A stretch of 64,000 nt of DNA, from NCBI GenBank assembly GCA_035689185.1, contig DASSLY010000021.1:29647-93646 (forward strand), in the 5' to 3' direction. Below the pieces are notes generated by a model. It saw only the letters and a program-made list of their open reading frames with translations. It was not told the DNA's origin and did not search any database. A program made the translations under genes and the position numbers. Source of the DNA: DASSLY01 sp035689185 (GTDB taxonomy: Bacteria > Actinomycetota > Actinomycetes > Actinomycetales > Dermatophilaceae). Numbering within the stretch: position 1 is the stretch's first letter; each line of letters starts with the position of its first letter. Positions 8,860 through 17,869 of the stretch are shown here, in pieces.

Positions 8860-9594
8860 GTGCCGGGCCGCACCTCCATCTGGGAGGACGAACAGTCCGA
8901 CGACGACGGTCGCCGGCCGGACGTCGCGGAGCGAATCCTGGCCCTGATCCACCGCCGCGAGCTGGGGCCGGGAGACCTGCTGCCCGCCGAGGCGGAACTG
9001 GGCCGGTTGCTGCGCGCAAGCCGGCCCAGCATCCGCGAGGCCTTGCGGGGGCTCGCCGCCTTGGACCAGGTCGAGGTCAGGCACGGCCAGGGCACGTTCG
9101 TCGGCCGGCTCGGGCTCGGCCCCGTCACCGGGATGCTGCTCACCCGGGCCAGGCTGCGTCCGTCCCCCGGCAGCCTGGCGGACCTGCTGGCCATCGCGCA
9201 CGCGCTCGACGGCGCGGTGGCCGAGCTGCTGGTGGCGCGTCCCGGCGACGGTCGCCTCGTCGACCTCGGCGCCGACATCCAGCACCGCGCCCTGGCCGGG
9301 CAACCGGTCGCGCCATGGTGTGAGCGGTTCCGCTCGGTGCTGATGGAGCCGGCTGCGGACACCGCGGCCGGTGAGCTGGCCCAAGCGGTGTGGTACGCGG
9401 CATACCGGCTGTCCGAGCGGTCAGCGTCGCCAGCGTCATCGGCGTCGTCGGCGTCCTCAGCGGGTCCCGGGTTCCTCGGGCTGGCGCCCGGCGCCGTCGG
9501 CGACAGCCACCTCGCCCTCGCCGCAGCAGTGAGGGCAGGATCGGTGACGGACCTGCGCGCCGCGCTGGACGGGTACTACGCGCCACCCGGCTAG
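8860..9594 (+). CDS. GntR-family regulator (FadR-like N-terminus)
   Basis: A 244-aa transcription factor. Residues 22-85 carry the GntR winged helix (AERILALIHRRELGPGDLLPAEAELGRLLRASRPSIREAL split over two helices). The helical C-terminal half resembles an effector domain but contains a Ser/Ala tract (about 188-203) encoded by near-repeats of GCGTCGTCG. The GTG start lies 3 bp after the bpa stop, so the two are probably co-transcribed. The stop codon overlaps that of the convergent small gene. Ligand unknown. Confidence 0.82.
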   Translation: MPGRTSIWEDEQSDDDGRRPDVAERILALIHRRELGPGDLLPAEAELGRLLRASRPSIREALRGLAALDQVEVRHGQGTFVGRLGLGPVTGMLLTRARLRPSPGSLADLLAIAHALDGAVAELLVARPGDGRLVDLGADIQHRALAGQPVAPWCERFRSVLMEPAADTAAGELAQAVWYAAYRLSERSASPASSASSASSAGPGFLGLAPGAVGDSHLALAAAVRAGSVTDLRAALDGYYAPPG

Positions 9595-9800
9595 GGGCTG
9601 TCGGCGTCGGCTTCGTCCGCGATCTCGTCGAGCGACCGCCCCGGCTCGGGCACCTCAGCGGCGTCGGCGATCTCCTCCTCGGGCCGCGGCGGCACGCTCG
9701 GATCGTCCTCGAGCACCTCCAGCTCATGGTCCGGCGGGTTCGCCCACAAGGCGCCGCCGTCCGGGTCGCCCTCGGCTGGGGTGAGGATCTGGTCGCTCAT
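9591..9800 (-). CDS. Small acidic protein, unknown function
   Basis: A 69-aa protein very rich in Asp, Glu and Pro (for example EEEIADAAEVPEPG), with no membrane segment or recognisable domain. The ATG at 9800 is preceded by a strong AAGGAGG with 6-nt spacing, which argues for real expression; a GTG one codon upstream is too close to that site. Its stop overlaps the GntR stop on the other strand. I do not recognise the family. Confidence 0.6.
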   Translation of the reverse strand: MSDQILTPAEGDPDGGALWANPPDHELEVLEDDPSVPPRPEEEIADAAEVPEPGRSLDEIADEADADSP

Positions 9801-9866
9801 CACGCGCCTCCTTCAGCGTCGCTGGGGCCATTGCACTGCGCCCGGCCAGGCTGCGCAACGGCGGGG

Positions 9867-10823
9867 TCACTCGTAGAGCACATACTCCGGCGTGGGCCGC
9901 AGCGCCAGCACCTGGGCGGGGGTCATCAGCCTCCCGTGCCGGCGGTCCTCCTCGTAGAACAGCTTGAAACCCGGGTGCGCCGACGGCGGCTTGCGGGCCA
10001 CGACCCGCCGCCAGGTGGCCTCCTTGTCCCCCCGCGACCCGATGCCGTCGACGGACTGCACCAGGGCAACGCCTGTATGCGGCCGCAGGGCGGCTGGGGC
10101 GGCGACGATCGAGGCGTGCAGCTGGTGGTAGACCATGACCTTCTCCGGCAGCCCGTACCGTCTCACCAGGGCGGCAAGCCACCCGGCCACCCGGTCCAGC
10201 TCCGCGCCGCTGGTCCGCCCGAACACCCGCCCCGGCAGCTGTCCCGGGCCGACCGCCCACTCCGGGTCCAGCGCGACCCCGACATCGGGTTCCCGCAGCC
10301 AGCGCTCGTAGGACCGCACCTCGTCCAGGAAGTCGGCCCGCCCGGGCTGGATGTTCAACAACAGCAGCCCCCGGTGGCGGCGGGCGGCGGCCAGGTAGTC
10401 GTCCAGCACGGCCGGCCGCGCCCTGGTGCGGTACATCCCGTCCCGGCCCGGGGCGGCCTGCACGACGGTCGCGATGAGCTCGAGGACGGGCAGCACCTGC
10501 CGCCCCTGCGCGTACGCCTTCCCGACGCGCTCGATCTCGGCGACCCGGTCGTCCAGGTCGCCCACTCCCAGCCGGCCCAGAGCCGGGGAGCCGGGCGCCC
10601 CGGAGAACCCCACGAGCCGGTATGCGGGGAAGACGGTCCGCCCGCCCCGCGGCAGCTGCGCCGTGGTCGGGGCAGGCGGGCTGGTCGACCAGCCAGCCGA
10701 GGGACGTGCTGAGGGCGACGGTGCGGGCGAGGCCGGCTGCCCCGAGACCACGCACCCGCTCAACAGCAGCGCGGCCCCCGCGGCGCCGGCCGCGCGCGCA
10801 GCCTGCAGCGAGGCGATTCGCAC
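9867..10823 (-). CDS. Putative lipoprotein, uncharacterised (about 318 aa)
   Basis: The N-terminus has a lipoprotein signal peptide with lipobox LLSGC (Cys near residue 24), followed by a Pro/Ser/Ala linker of about 35 residues and a globular extracytoplasmic domain of about 250 residues. That domain alternates strand and helix (LLLLNIQPGRADFL, VGVALDPEW, VMVYHQLHAS), suggesting a TIM-barrel-like fold, and has conserved-looking acidic positions in DPEW. No confident family. GTG start; GGGGGG lies about 11 nt upstream. Confidence 0.7.
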   Translation of the reverse strand: MRIASLQAARAAGAAGAALLLSGCVVSGQPASPAPSPSARPSAGWSTSPPAPTTAQLPRGGRTVFPAYRLVGFSGAPGSPALGRLGVGDLDDRVAEIERVGKAYAQGRQVLPVLELIATVVQAAPGRDGMYRTRARPAVLDDYLAAARRHRGLLLLNIQPGRADFLDEVRSYERWLREPDVGVALDPEWAVGPGQLPGRVFGRTSGAELDRVAGWLAALVRRYGLPEKVMVYHQLHASIVAAPAALRPHTGVALVQSVDGIGSRGDKEATWRRVVARKPPSAHPGFKLFYEEDRRHGRLMTPAQVLALRPTPEYVLYE

Positions 10824-10893
10824 GACGAACTTGACCCCCCTGGTCTGGTGATGACAGTGGACCCCAGCCTACGCAGCGCGCCGCGCCGCAGGC

Positions 10894-12249
10894 TCAGCCG
10901 CCCGCCGCCTCCTCCACCTGGGGCAACAGCTTCTCGGACACCGGGCGGCCCCGGACCGTGCGGACCACGTTGTTGATCAGGGCGATCAGAGGCACGGCGA
11001 CGAACGCCCCGAACACGCCCCCCAGGATGGCTCCGCCCGTGACTCCGACCAGGATCACCAGCGGGTGGATCTGCACCGCCTTGCCCAGGATGAACGGGTT
11101 CAGCAGGTTGCCTTCCAGCTGCACCGTGAGCACCAGCGCGACGCCCATGACGATGGCGACGGCGGCTCCCTTGGTCACCAGCGCGACTAGGACCACGACG
11201 ATGCCCGCGACCACCATGCCGATCAGCGGGATGAGGGACCCGAGGAAGAGCAGCACGCCGAGCGGAGCGACCAGCTGCAGGCCGGCGACGAGCATGACCA
11301 CGACCATGGTCAGGGCGTTGATCAGGGCCAGCAGCACCGTGCTGCGCATGTAGGCCACCAGCGTCCGCCAGGCGACGATCCCGCCGACCGCGACCTTGGC
11401 CTGCGCCGCCTGCGGGAACATGCTGACGGCCCACCGCCACATCGAGCCGTTGTCGAAGAGCATGAACAGCAGCGCGAACAGGCAGAAGACGGCGCCGCCG
11501 ACGACCCCGAGCGCGCTGTTGGCCTGCGTGATGGCACCGGTGATGAGGGCGTTGCGGTTGCGGTTGATCGCCCCGGCGACCTCGCCGTAAATGTTGTTGA
11601 CCTGGGTCTCCGACAGGTGCAGCGGTCCCGCGCTGAGCCAGTGCCGGATGGCCGCGCCCGCGTCCTTGAGCTGGGCGCCCAGCTCTGCGGCGTTTGTCGA
11701 CACCTGCGCGATGACGAACCAGAGCGACACGACGATGACGACCGCGGCCAGCACGAATACTGCCGTGGCGGCCAGCGGCCGCGGCAGCCGCGTCCGCGCC
11801 AGCCGATCCACCATCGGGACCAGCAACGCGCTGAGCATGACCGCGACCACGACGGTGATGGTGACCAGGCTGATCGTGTTCAGCAGCCACACCAGCACCA
11901 GCACGGTGGCCACGACGATGAGGAAGCGCAGCCCCCAGGCGGCGGCGACCTGCATCCCCCAGCTGACCGTGTCGATCGGCCGGGGCCGCGGGAACGGCGA
12001 CGCGGGGCCCACCGGGGGCGGGACCAGCCGGTCCCTGGCGCGGCGGCCGCTCAACCCGCCACTCACCCCCCGGGCCAACTGACCGCCGGGGCTCTGCTCG
12101 CTGCTGGACAGGGCGAACTCCTTGTCGACGGTCCGCTGGGTGAGAGCGGGTACGGGCCGTGCCCCCGGACGAGGGGGTTGAGCCAGCGTAGCCAGGGCCT
12201 CGGGGCCCGGGTTACCACAGAGCCGGTGGCCGCCGCCAACCAAGCACAC
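10894..12249 (-). CDS. AI-2E family transporter (PerM-like membrane protein)
   Basis: A multi-spanning protein of the AI-2E/PerM family, possibly an exporter or ion-coupled permease. After a disordered N-terminus, helices begin at FLIVVATVLVLVWLL. A soluble helical loop follows (STNAAELGAQLKDAG onward), then the family's typical C-terminal helices with GSLIPLIGMVVAG and EGNLLNPFILGKAVQIHP, the latter very close to the family signature. The start is uncertain: the GTG at 12249 gives 451 aa, but a strong AAGGAG lies inside this extension (about residue 45) and an internal GTG near residue 62 could start a shorter protein. Role in quorum sensing should not be assumed. Confidence 0.82.
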   Translation of the reverse strand: MCLVGGGHRLCGNPGPEALATLAQPPRPGARPVPALTQRTVDKEFALSSSEQSPGGQLARGVSGGLSGRRARDRLVPPPVGPASPFPRPRPIDTVSWGMQVAAAWGLRFLIVVATVLVLVWLLNTISLVTITVVVAVMLSALLVPMVDRLARTRLPRPLAATAVFVLAAVVIVVSLWFVIAQVSTNAAELGAQLKDAGAAIRHWLSAGPLHLSETQVNNIYGEVAGAINRNRNALITGAITQANSALGVVGGAVFCLFALLFMLFDNGSMWRWAVSMFPQAAQAKVAVGGIVAWRTLVAYMRSTVLLALINALTMVVVMLVAGLQLVAPLGVLLFLGSLIPLIGMVVAGIVVVLVALVTKGAAVAIVMGVALVLTVQLEGNLLNPFILGKAVQIHPLVILVGVTGGAILGGVFGAFVAVPLIALINNVVRTVRGRPVSEKLLPQVEEAAGG

Positions 12250-12315
12250 GAGCCGCTCCGCGAACGGACCCGCCGGCTCCGCGGACCGCCGGTCGGGCCG
12301 GGTGCGGCCGAAGGC

Positions 12316-12936
12316 TCAGATCACCTTCTGGCAGTAGGACACCATCGCCTGCTGAGCCTTGTTCAGGCTGGTACCCGAGACGGTGCGGTTGGCGGCGTAA
12401 CTGGCCGCGGCCCGGTCCAGCTCGGTGGCGACCGCACCGGCCGCCTTGGCGAACGTCCGGTCCTTGCTCGCCCTGGCCTGGACGCGGACCACCTTGGCCG
12501 CCGACTTCAACCCGGCCGCCGCCGCGCGCAGGGCGCTCGTGCGGCGGGCCCGCACCGCGGCGTTCCAGCGGGTGACCGCCTTGCTGAGCGTCGTGGCGGT
12601 GGTGACGCAGCTGGCCGTGACGGCGGCCTTGGGGTCCACGATCGGCGGGGCCGGCCTGGGCGGCGGGACGGTGCCCGTGGGCGACGGTGTCGCGGTGGCG
12701 CTCGAAGCGCCGCCCGTGGTCGTGCCGGGGGACGGCGACGGACCGCCCCGGTCGGTGGCCACGGAACCGGTCGAACCGGTCGAACCGGTCGGCCCGGGCG
12801 ATGTCACGGACGTCGAGAGGTGCACGGTGCCAGCCGACTGGTCGGCGCCGCTGCATCCGGTGCCCGTCAGCACGACCACGGCGACCAGCAGCGCGCGTGC
12901 TCCTCTCGGGCTCCTCGCCTTCGCCGACGGGCGCAT
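12316..12936 (-). CDS. Putative lipoprotein with Thr/Ser/Pro linker
   Basis: A 206-aa exported protein. The ATG has GGAGG 7 nt upstream. Residues 1-33 form a signal peptide ending in a lipobox-like TGTGC. A long low-complexity linker follows (GSTGSTGS, TTTGG and PSPTG runs), then a C-terminal domain of about 100 helical residues with two Cys (in TASCVTT and SYCQKVI) that may form a disulfide. Unknown function. The neighbours are likewise envelope proteins. Confidence 0.72.
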   Translation of the reverse strand: MRPSAKARSPRGARALLVAVVVLTGTGCSGADQSAGTVHLSTSVTSPGPTGSTGSTGSVATDRGGPSPSPGTTTGGASSATATPSPTGTVPPPRPAPPIVDPKAAVTASCVTTATTLSKAVTRWNAAVRARRTSALRAAAAGLKSAAKVVRVQARASKDRTFAKAAGAVATELDRAAASYAANRTVSGTSLNKAQQAMVSYCQKVI

Positions 12937-13018
12937 CGGTGGTCCTCCAGACCTCGGTCGTCGTGCGTGGGTGCCCTCCCTGCGCACGGTCACCCAGGAT
13001 GGCACAGCGGGCCCGCCC

Positions 13019-14461
13019 TCACCGGGGAGTTCCCAGCACCGGCGGCTGCGCGCCCCGGTCGATGCTGACCTGGTAGCGGCGACTGCTGCGCACCCGTGAG
13101 GTTCGCGCCTGGTCCCGCCGGGCCAGCACCAGCCGGCTGCGCAGCCCCTGCAGCACGGCGGCCAAGGCCGGGTCACCGCGCGCCGCCGCGGAGTCGAACA
13201 GGTCCGCGCCGCGCAGGTACTGCTCCATTCCGTGCGGATACCCCACCCAGTCGCCGCCAGCGGGGACCGGACCGGTGTCGAAGGTCAGGGTGACGTGCTC
13301 GCGTCGCTCGCGGTTGGGCTGGCCGTCGGCGTGCGGGACCACGTCGCGCTGATTCTCCAGCGACAGCACCCGCACCCCCTTGGGGGGCGCCATCAGCGCG
13401 AGCGGCGCCGCGAAGGTGACCACGTCCGTGATGTGCACCCGAGCCCGCAGCTGCGCGTCCCCGGCCGCCTGGTAGGCCACCAGCCCGCCCTGGCTGTGCC
13501 CGATGAGCACCACGTCGGCGCCCGGCGGCACGCCGGCGAGGTCCAGCACCGAGGGCAGCGAGCGGGTCAGCTCGGTCCGGCGTCCGGCCATCAGCTCGAG
13601 GTTCGACCCCAGGTCGCGGGCGGCGTCGGAGCTCCGCTGGACCCACGGCGGGCTCCAGTCGTCGGTGCCCGGCAACACCACCTGGTATGTCGTGTGCGTG
13701 GCGCCGTCGGGCAACGTCACCTCGATCGCGTCGACCTGCAGCCAGCCCGGTGGCGGCTGGTCCGCCGGGAGCAGCGGGCGGGCCAGGTCGGCCAGGCTCG
13801 CCGGTGGCACAACGGTCGGCCCCGGGCCCAGCTCACGGACCCGGTAGGTCCCCGGAGTGAACAGCCCGGCCAGCAGGCCGGCCGAGAGCGGGACCGGGCC
13901 GTCCGGCGAGCCGGCCGCCGCGCCGGCCAGCCCGGGACCCACCTGCGGCAGCAGCCGGGTCGCCGCGCAGAGGGCCGCTCCCGGCAGGCCCCGGACCAGG
14001 TGGTCGACCAGGTCCGGCTTGTCCGCCAGCGGGTTGACCCCGGTGACACCCAGGGCCGCGGCGACACCTGCCACCGCGGGGAGCCCCGCCACCCCGACGG
14101 CGCACCCCGCCGCCAGGTCCAGCAGGCGCCAGGACCGCACCTGCTCGTCCTCGGCCTGCCGATACGCCGCCGCCGCGCGGCGCAGGTCCCACGCCAGCTC
14201 GCTGAGCTCGGCCTCGCTGCGCGCCGCCCCGCCGGTCACGGCTCGCATCGCCTCCCCCATCGCGGCCGCTGTCGTGGCCAGCTCCGGCACAAGCTGGTCA
14301 CCGACGAAGCTCGCCCCCGACGCCGCCGCCGCCAGCCGCCGACCGTCGGCACCGCAGCGGGCCGCCAGCTCCTCGACCGCGACGCCAAGAGCGTCAACGT
14401 CCGCCATGACCACGGCGGTGCTCGTGGGCCCGCCGCGCACCCCGACGATCCGGTCGGTCAT
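13019..14461 (-). CDS. Alpha/beta hydrolase with WXG100-like helical N-terminus
   Basis: A 480-aa protein. Residues 15-115 are heptad-like helices resembling the WXG100/ESX-substrate fold. A Gly/Ala-rich middle (about 120-200) could insert in or cross a membrane. The C-terminal half is a hydrolase with nucleophile elbow GHSQGG (Ser about 322), then DVVTFAAPLALM and a late PHGMEQY. It overlaps the upstream small helical protein by 4 bp (ATGA), the arrangement seen for type VII secretion partner and effector pairs. A secreted lipase or esterase is a reasonable guess; substrate and secretion route are not shown. No ESX core genes are in the window. Confidence 0.72.
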   Translation of the reverse strand: MTDRIVGVRGGPTSTAVVMADVDALGVAVEELAARCGADGRRLAAAASGASFVGDQLVPELATTAAAMGEAMRAVTGGAARSEAELSELAWDLRRAAAAYRQAEDEQVRSWRLLDLAAGCAVGVAGLPAVAGVAAALGVTGVNPLADKPDLVDHLVRGLPGAALCAATRLLPQVGPGLAGAAAGSPDGPVPLSAGLLAGLFTPGTYRVRELGPGPTVVPPASLADLARPLLPADQPPPGWLQVDAIEVTLPDGATHTTYQVVLPGTDDWSPPWVQRSSDAARDLGSNLELMAGRRTELTRSLPSVLDLAGVPPGADVVLIGHSQGGLVAYQAAGDAQLRARVHITDVVTFAAPLALMAPPKGVRVLSLENQRDVVPHADGQPNRERREHVTLTFDTGPVPAGGDWVGYPHGMEQYLRGADLFDSAAARGDPALAAVLQGLRSRLVLARRDQARTSRVRSSRRYQVSIDRGAQPPVLGTPR

Positions 14462-14754
14462 CCCGGGGGCCCGAAGACCGGGTGGCCGGTCCGCTGCTCG
14501 ACCTGCCACACCTGCAGCCGCAGCGCGTGCCTGGACACGCACTCGGCGGCGACATGGCACGCGGCTGCGAACTGTTGCAGCCGGTGCGCTGCGTCCTCGG
14601 CGCGCTCGCGCATGGCGGCGGCGGCGGTCGACTCCCAGCGCACCGCCGCGGCCTGGCTGCCCAGCACCATGGCCCGCCGGACGCACTCGGCGCCGACGGC
14701 GTCCAGGTCGCGCGCCAGGGCCCGCAGCCGCTCGATCTGGTGGCTGTCCCACAT
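14458..14754 (-). CDS. WXG100-like small helical protein
   Basis: A 98-aa protein made of two long helices around a central VRWESTAAAAMRER, which resembles the W-x-[GS/ST] turn of WXG100 proteins. Size matches ESAT-6-like proteins (about 100 aa). A GGGAGG lies 8 nt before the ATG. It is translationally coupled to the downstream hydrolase, for which it may act as secretion partner or chaperone. The W-E-S motif in place of canonical WXG makes the assignment tentative. Confidence 0.6.
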   Translation of the reverse strand: MWDSHQIERLRALARDLDAVGAECVRRAMVLGSQAAAVRWESTAAAAMRERAEDAAHRLQQFAAACHVAAECVSRHALRLQVWQVEQRTGHPVFGPPG

Positions 14755-14928
14755 CGACCGAACCTCCCTGCCTCTCCCCCGCAGCCGAGGCTAGGCGTTC
14801 CGGGTCATTGGCCCCGGCCGTTGTCCACAGGGCCGCTCGGACCACGGCCAGCGCGGTTCCCACCGCGACCGAGAAGGACCTTGCGAAAGCGACTGGGCAA
14901 CCCGACCCGGCCGCATACGATCGGGTGG

Positions 14929-16569
14929 GTGAGCCGGGTCGCAGCGCGCTGGCGCGCGACGCGGGCCGCGCGGCGCCGCTTCGCCCGCCGGCTGACCGGC
15001 GTCGCGCTGCTCGGCGTCAGCGGCTACCTCGGCGGTCTCGGCGCGACCAGCCTGGTCCCGACGCCGGTGGAGACCGCGAACTACAGCGCGCGGATCCGGC
15101 TGTCCCCGCTGCCGACGGCGGCCTCGACGGTGCACAGCCCGACCTTGTTCGGTGACATCGACCTCGATTTTGAGGGCCCGGTCCCGGCGCCCGGCATCGA
15201 CGCGACCGTCCAGGTGAAGAAGAGCATCACGACCCTGCTCGCCGAGCGGAACGTGTCGGTGGCGGCGCTGCAGCCCAGCGACGCGGAGGTCACCGCCGCG
15301 ATCCAGTCCGCCTCGGTCCGTCTCGGGCTCACCTTCAGCGCGGGCACCGTCTTCGTGTCCGTCGTCGGGTTGGGGCTGCTCGCCTATGGCCGCCGGCGCC
15401 GGCTCACCTGGCACCACCTGGTGCTCGCCGGTGCCACAGCCGCCACGGTGCTGGTGACGACCGGGGTGGCCACGGCGCTGACCTACCGGCCGGGCAACCT
15501 GGGCCAGTTCCGCACCTCGGGCCTGATCAGCACGGTCCGCGAGAATGCCGGACTGCTCGGCGAGGTCGAGGACCGAGCCCGGCAGGCCACGCCATACCTG
15601 CGCAACCTGCTCGCGCTTTCCCAGGCGTTGCGGGAGAAGTACAACCCGGAATCGCTGGACCAGCCGGTCGGCGTACGGCTGCTGCTCGTGTCGGACGTCC
15701 ACGGCGCCAACCAGTACCCGCTGATGAGCCAGATCGTGGCCGACGAGCACATCGACGCGGTCGTCGACCTCGGCGACCTGCTCAACTTCGGCAGCGTCGC
15801 CGAGGCCGACGCGGCCGGGATCTTCGCCTCGATCGAGCGACTCGGCGTGCCGTACCTGTTCGTCCGAGGCAACCACGACGCGACCAGCCCCACGGACCAG
15901 TCCCTGCTGGCACGGATGGCCCGGGTCCCGAACGTCACCGTGCTGGAACCGCAGCCGGGCCGGTATGCCGAGGTGTCGGTCCGCGGGCTGCGGATCGGTG
16001 GGTTCAACGACCCCCGCTACTTCGGCGACGACAACCGGGACAACGCCGCCGAGCAGGTGCCGGCGGCGGAGCGGTTCGCCGCCGCGTTCGCCGGCCGCGA
16101 CCCGCTGGACCTGGTCGCGGCGCACGAGCCGGCGGCCGTCGCGGCGGTCCCCGCCAGCGTGGCGGGGGGAATCCGGGTGCACGGCCACATGCACTCGCGC
16201 CAGCTGACCGGCGACACCGTCGGCGTGGGCACCTTCACCGGGGGCGGCACGGTCTACCACTTCGGCACCGGTGAGCCGGCCACGGGCACGGCCGACGACC
16301 CAGCCGGCGAGGACGACGAGCTCACCGGCCAGCCGTACTCCTTCGACATCGCGGCCTTCGGGCAGCAGTGCGCCCTGGCCTCGCTGACCCGCTACACCTA
16401 CCGCGACCTGGTCAGTGGCCGGCCGGCCTACGACGACGTGTCGGTCATCAGCGGACGGTCGGTCTCGGCCGCCGAGCCCGCCGGCCGCAGCTGCTCGGCG
16501 AGCAACGCCAACGACACGCTCGTCCTCAGCGTGCCCACCCCGGAACCGGTCGCGACCAGCACCGGGTGA
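14929..16569 (+). CDS. Membrane-anchored metallophosphoesterase
   Basis: A 546-aa protein. A basic N-terminus and first membrane helix (about 22-45) are followed by an extracytoplasmic loop, then two more helices (about 135-185). The C-terminal calcineurin-like phosphoesterase domain has all metal-binding motifs in order: DVHG, GDLL, GNHD, AHEP and GHMHS, which coordinate a di-metal centre. It should hydrolyse phosphoester or nucleotide substrates at the cell surface; substrate unknown. GTG start chosen at the first in-frame start before the basic membrane leader. Its stop lies 1 bp from that of the convergent MFS gene. Confidence 0.87.
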   Translation: MSRVAARWRATRAARRRFARRLTGVALLGVSGYLGGLGATSLVPTPVETANYSARIRLSPLPTAASTVHSPTLFGDIDLDFEGPVPAPGIDATVQVKKSITTLLAERNVSVAALQPSDAEVTAAIQSASVRLGLTFSAGTVFVSVVGLGLLAYGRRRRLTWHHLVLAGATAATVLVTTGVATALTYRPGNLGQFRTSGLISTVRENAGLLGEVEDRARQATPYLRNLLALSQALREKYNPESLDQPVGVRLLLVSDVHGANQYPLMSQIVADEHIDAVVDLGDLLNFGSVAEADAAGIFASIERLGVPYLFVRGNHDATSPTDQSLLARMARVPNVTVLEPQPGRYAEVSVRGLRIGGFNDPRYFGDDNRDNAAEQVPAAERFAAAFAGRDPLDLVAAHEPAAVAAVPASVAGGIRVHGHMHSRQLTGDTVGVGTFTGGGTVYHFGTGEPATGTADDPAGEDDELTGQPYSFDIAAFGQQCALASLTRYTYRDLVSGRPAYDDVSVISGRSVSAAEPAGRSCSASNANDTLVLSVPTPEPVATSTG

Positions 16570-16570
16570 G

Positions 16571-17818
16571 TCACGCCACCCGGCCGTGATGACGGACCGC
16601 CCGGGCGAGCAGCAGCACGACCGGGGCCAGCAGCGACGTGCCCGCGGCCAGGGCCACCCGGACGGTCCACCGGGTGCCGGCCGCCCCGAGCACCGGCCCG
16701 CCGGTCCACTCCCCGAACGACCCGGCAACACCCATGATCGACAGCACGGTGGCGCGGTACCGGGAGTCGGCGATGCTGCTGTTGGCCCACGTGTGGAACG
16801 CGGGTTCGGCGAGGCCGCGCACGACGGCGGCGCCCCAGTAGGCCGCCACGGCGAGCAGCACCGACCCGGCAAGGGCGAACCCGAGCGCGGTCACCCCGAG
16901 TGCGAGGTACAGCACGAGCAGCCAGCGGGCGGTGCCCGCCAGCGAGAAGGCGGACACCCGCCGCAGCATCGGCGCGGCCACGAGGAACGACAGCGTCAGC
17001 GTCCCGGCGCCGAGTACGCCGAACCAGGTCACCTCGCTCATCCCCAGCGTCCCGGACAGCTGCAGGTCCAGCAGCAGGTGCGCCTCCCACAACCGGTCGA
17101 ACCCTTCCGACCAGGCGCCGAGGAATACCGCCACGAGGAGCACCATCCCGAGCACCGGCGCCGCTTGCACGGCCCGCCAGCCCCCCGCGGCCGTCGCCAT
17201 AGCCGCCCCGAACGCACCGGTGGCCGGCTCCCGCTCAGGGCGCACGAAGGTGTGCTCGCGCATCCGCGCCACCAGGTATCCCGCGAGCGCGACCGCGAGC
17301 GCGCCGGACACGAGCAGCGGCAGCCGCAGCGACACGGCGGCCAGTCCGACGGCCGCGGCGATGCCGGCCAGCCCGGCCACCCGCCCGACCTGGGCGCTGC
17401 GCTGGTAGATGCCCGGCAGCGCGTCCAGACCGACCTCGTCGGCCAGCCACGCGTCTTCGGCGCCGGTGCGGAAGGTCCAGCCGAACCCCCACAGCGCCGC
17501 CGCCGCGACCACCAGCCACGGTGCGTGCGCAAGCCCGGTCAGCACCATCGCCACCCCGGTCACCGCAGCCGAGACCACGAGCGACAACCGGCGCGAGTAC
17601 AAGTCGGCGACGACCCCGGTAGGGATCTCGGAGACGAAGTAGGCGACCTCCAGCGCCGTGCCGGTCAGCACCAGCTGCAGCGGACTCATCCCGACGTCGC
17701 GCACGAAGAACACGGCCGCCGTCGTCCAGGACAGCGCTCCCACGAACGACCAGGCCGCGGTGTAGACGTACCACACCCGGCGTGAGCGGGTCTGGTACGC
17801 CGGCAGTGCCTGGGTCAC
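16571..17818 (-). CDS. MFS transporter
   Basis: A 415-aa, 12-helix major facilitator. Residues 12-45 form helix 1 and the following turn; the helix 2-3 loop contains GVVADLYSRRLSL, the MFS motif A (G-x-x-x-D-x-x-x-x-R-R). Substrate unknown, probably efflux. GTG start with GAGG close upstream. The gene lies 52 bp downstream of osmC with a perfect hairpin between, so it may have its own promoter. Confidence 0.87.
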   Translation of the reverse strand: MTQALPAYQTRSRRVWYVYTAAWSFVGALSWTTAAVFFVRDVGMSPLQLVLTGTALEVAYFVSEIPTGVVADLYSRRLSLVVSAAVTGVAMVLTGLAHAPWLVVAAAALWGFGWTFRTGAEDAWLADEVGLDALPGIYQRSAQVGRVAGLAGIAAAVGLAAVSLRLPLLVSGALAVALAGYLVARMREHTFVRPEREPATGAFGAAMATAAGGWRAVQAAPVLGMVLLVAVFLGAWSEGFDRLWEAHLLLDLQLSGTLGMSEVTWFGVLGAGTLTLSFLVAAPMLRRVSAFSLAGTARWLLVLYLALGVTALGFALAGSVLLAVAAYWGAAVVRGLAEPAFHTWANSSIADSRYRATVLSIMGVAGSFGEWTGGPVLGAAGTRWTVRVALAAGTSLLAPVVLLLARAVRHHGRVA

Positions 17819-17828
17819 GCCTCATCGT

Positions 17829-17854
17829 CTCGACCCGCAGGGGAGCGGGTCGAG
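17829..17854 (-). terminator. Perfect 10-bp stem hairpin between osmC and the MFS gene
   Basis: CTCGACCCGC (17829-17838) and GCGGGTCGAG (17845-17854) pair perfectly around a 6-nt loop, 15 nt after the osmC stop on the minus strand. No T-run follows in that direction, so it may be a GC-type terminator, an attenuator for the MFS gene, or an mRNA-stabilising end. Confidence 0.55.
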
Positions 17855-17869
17855 TGCGTTTCCGCGGGG

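Noticed and set aside
10894..12249. Autoinducer-2 exporter with quorum-sensing role
   Set aside because: The family name is historical; nothing nearby (no luxS) supports AI-2 signalling.
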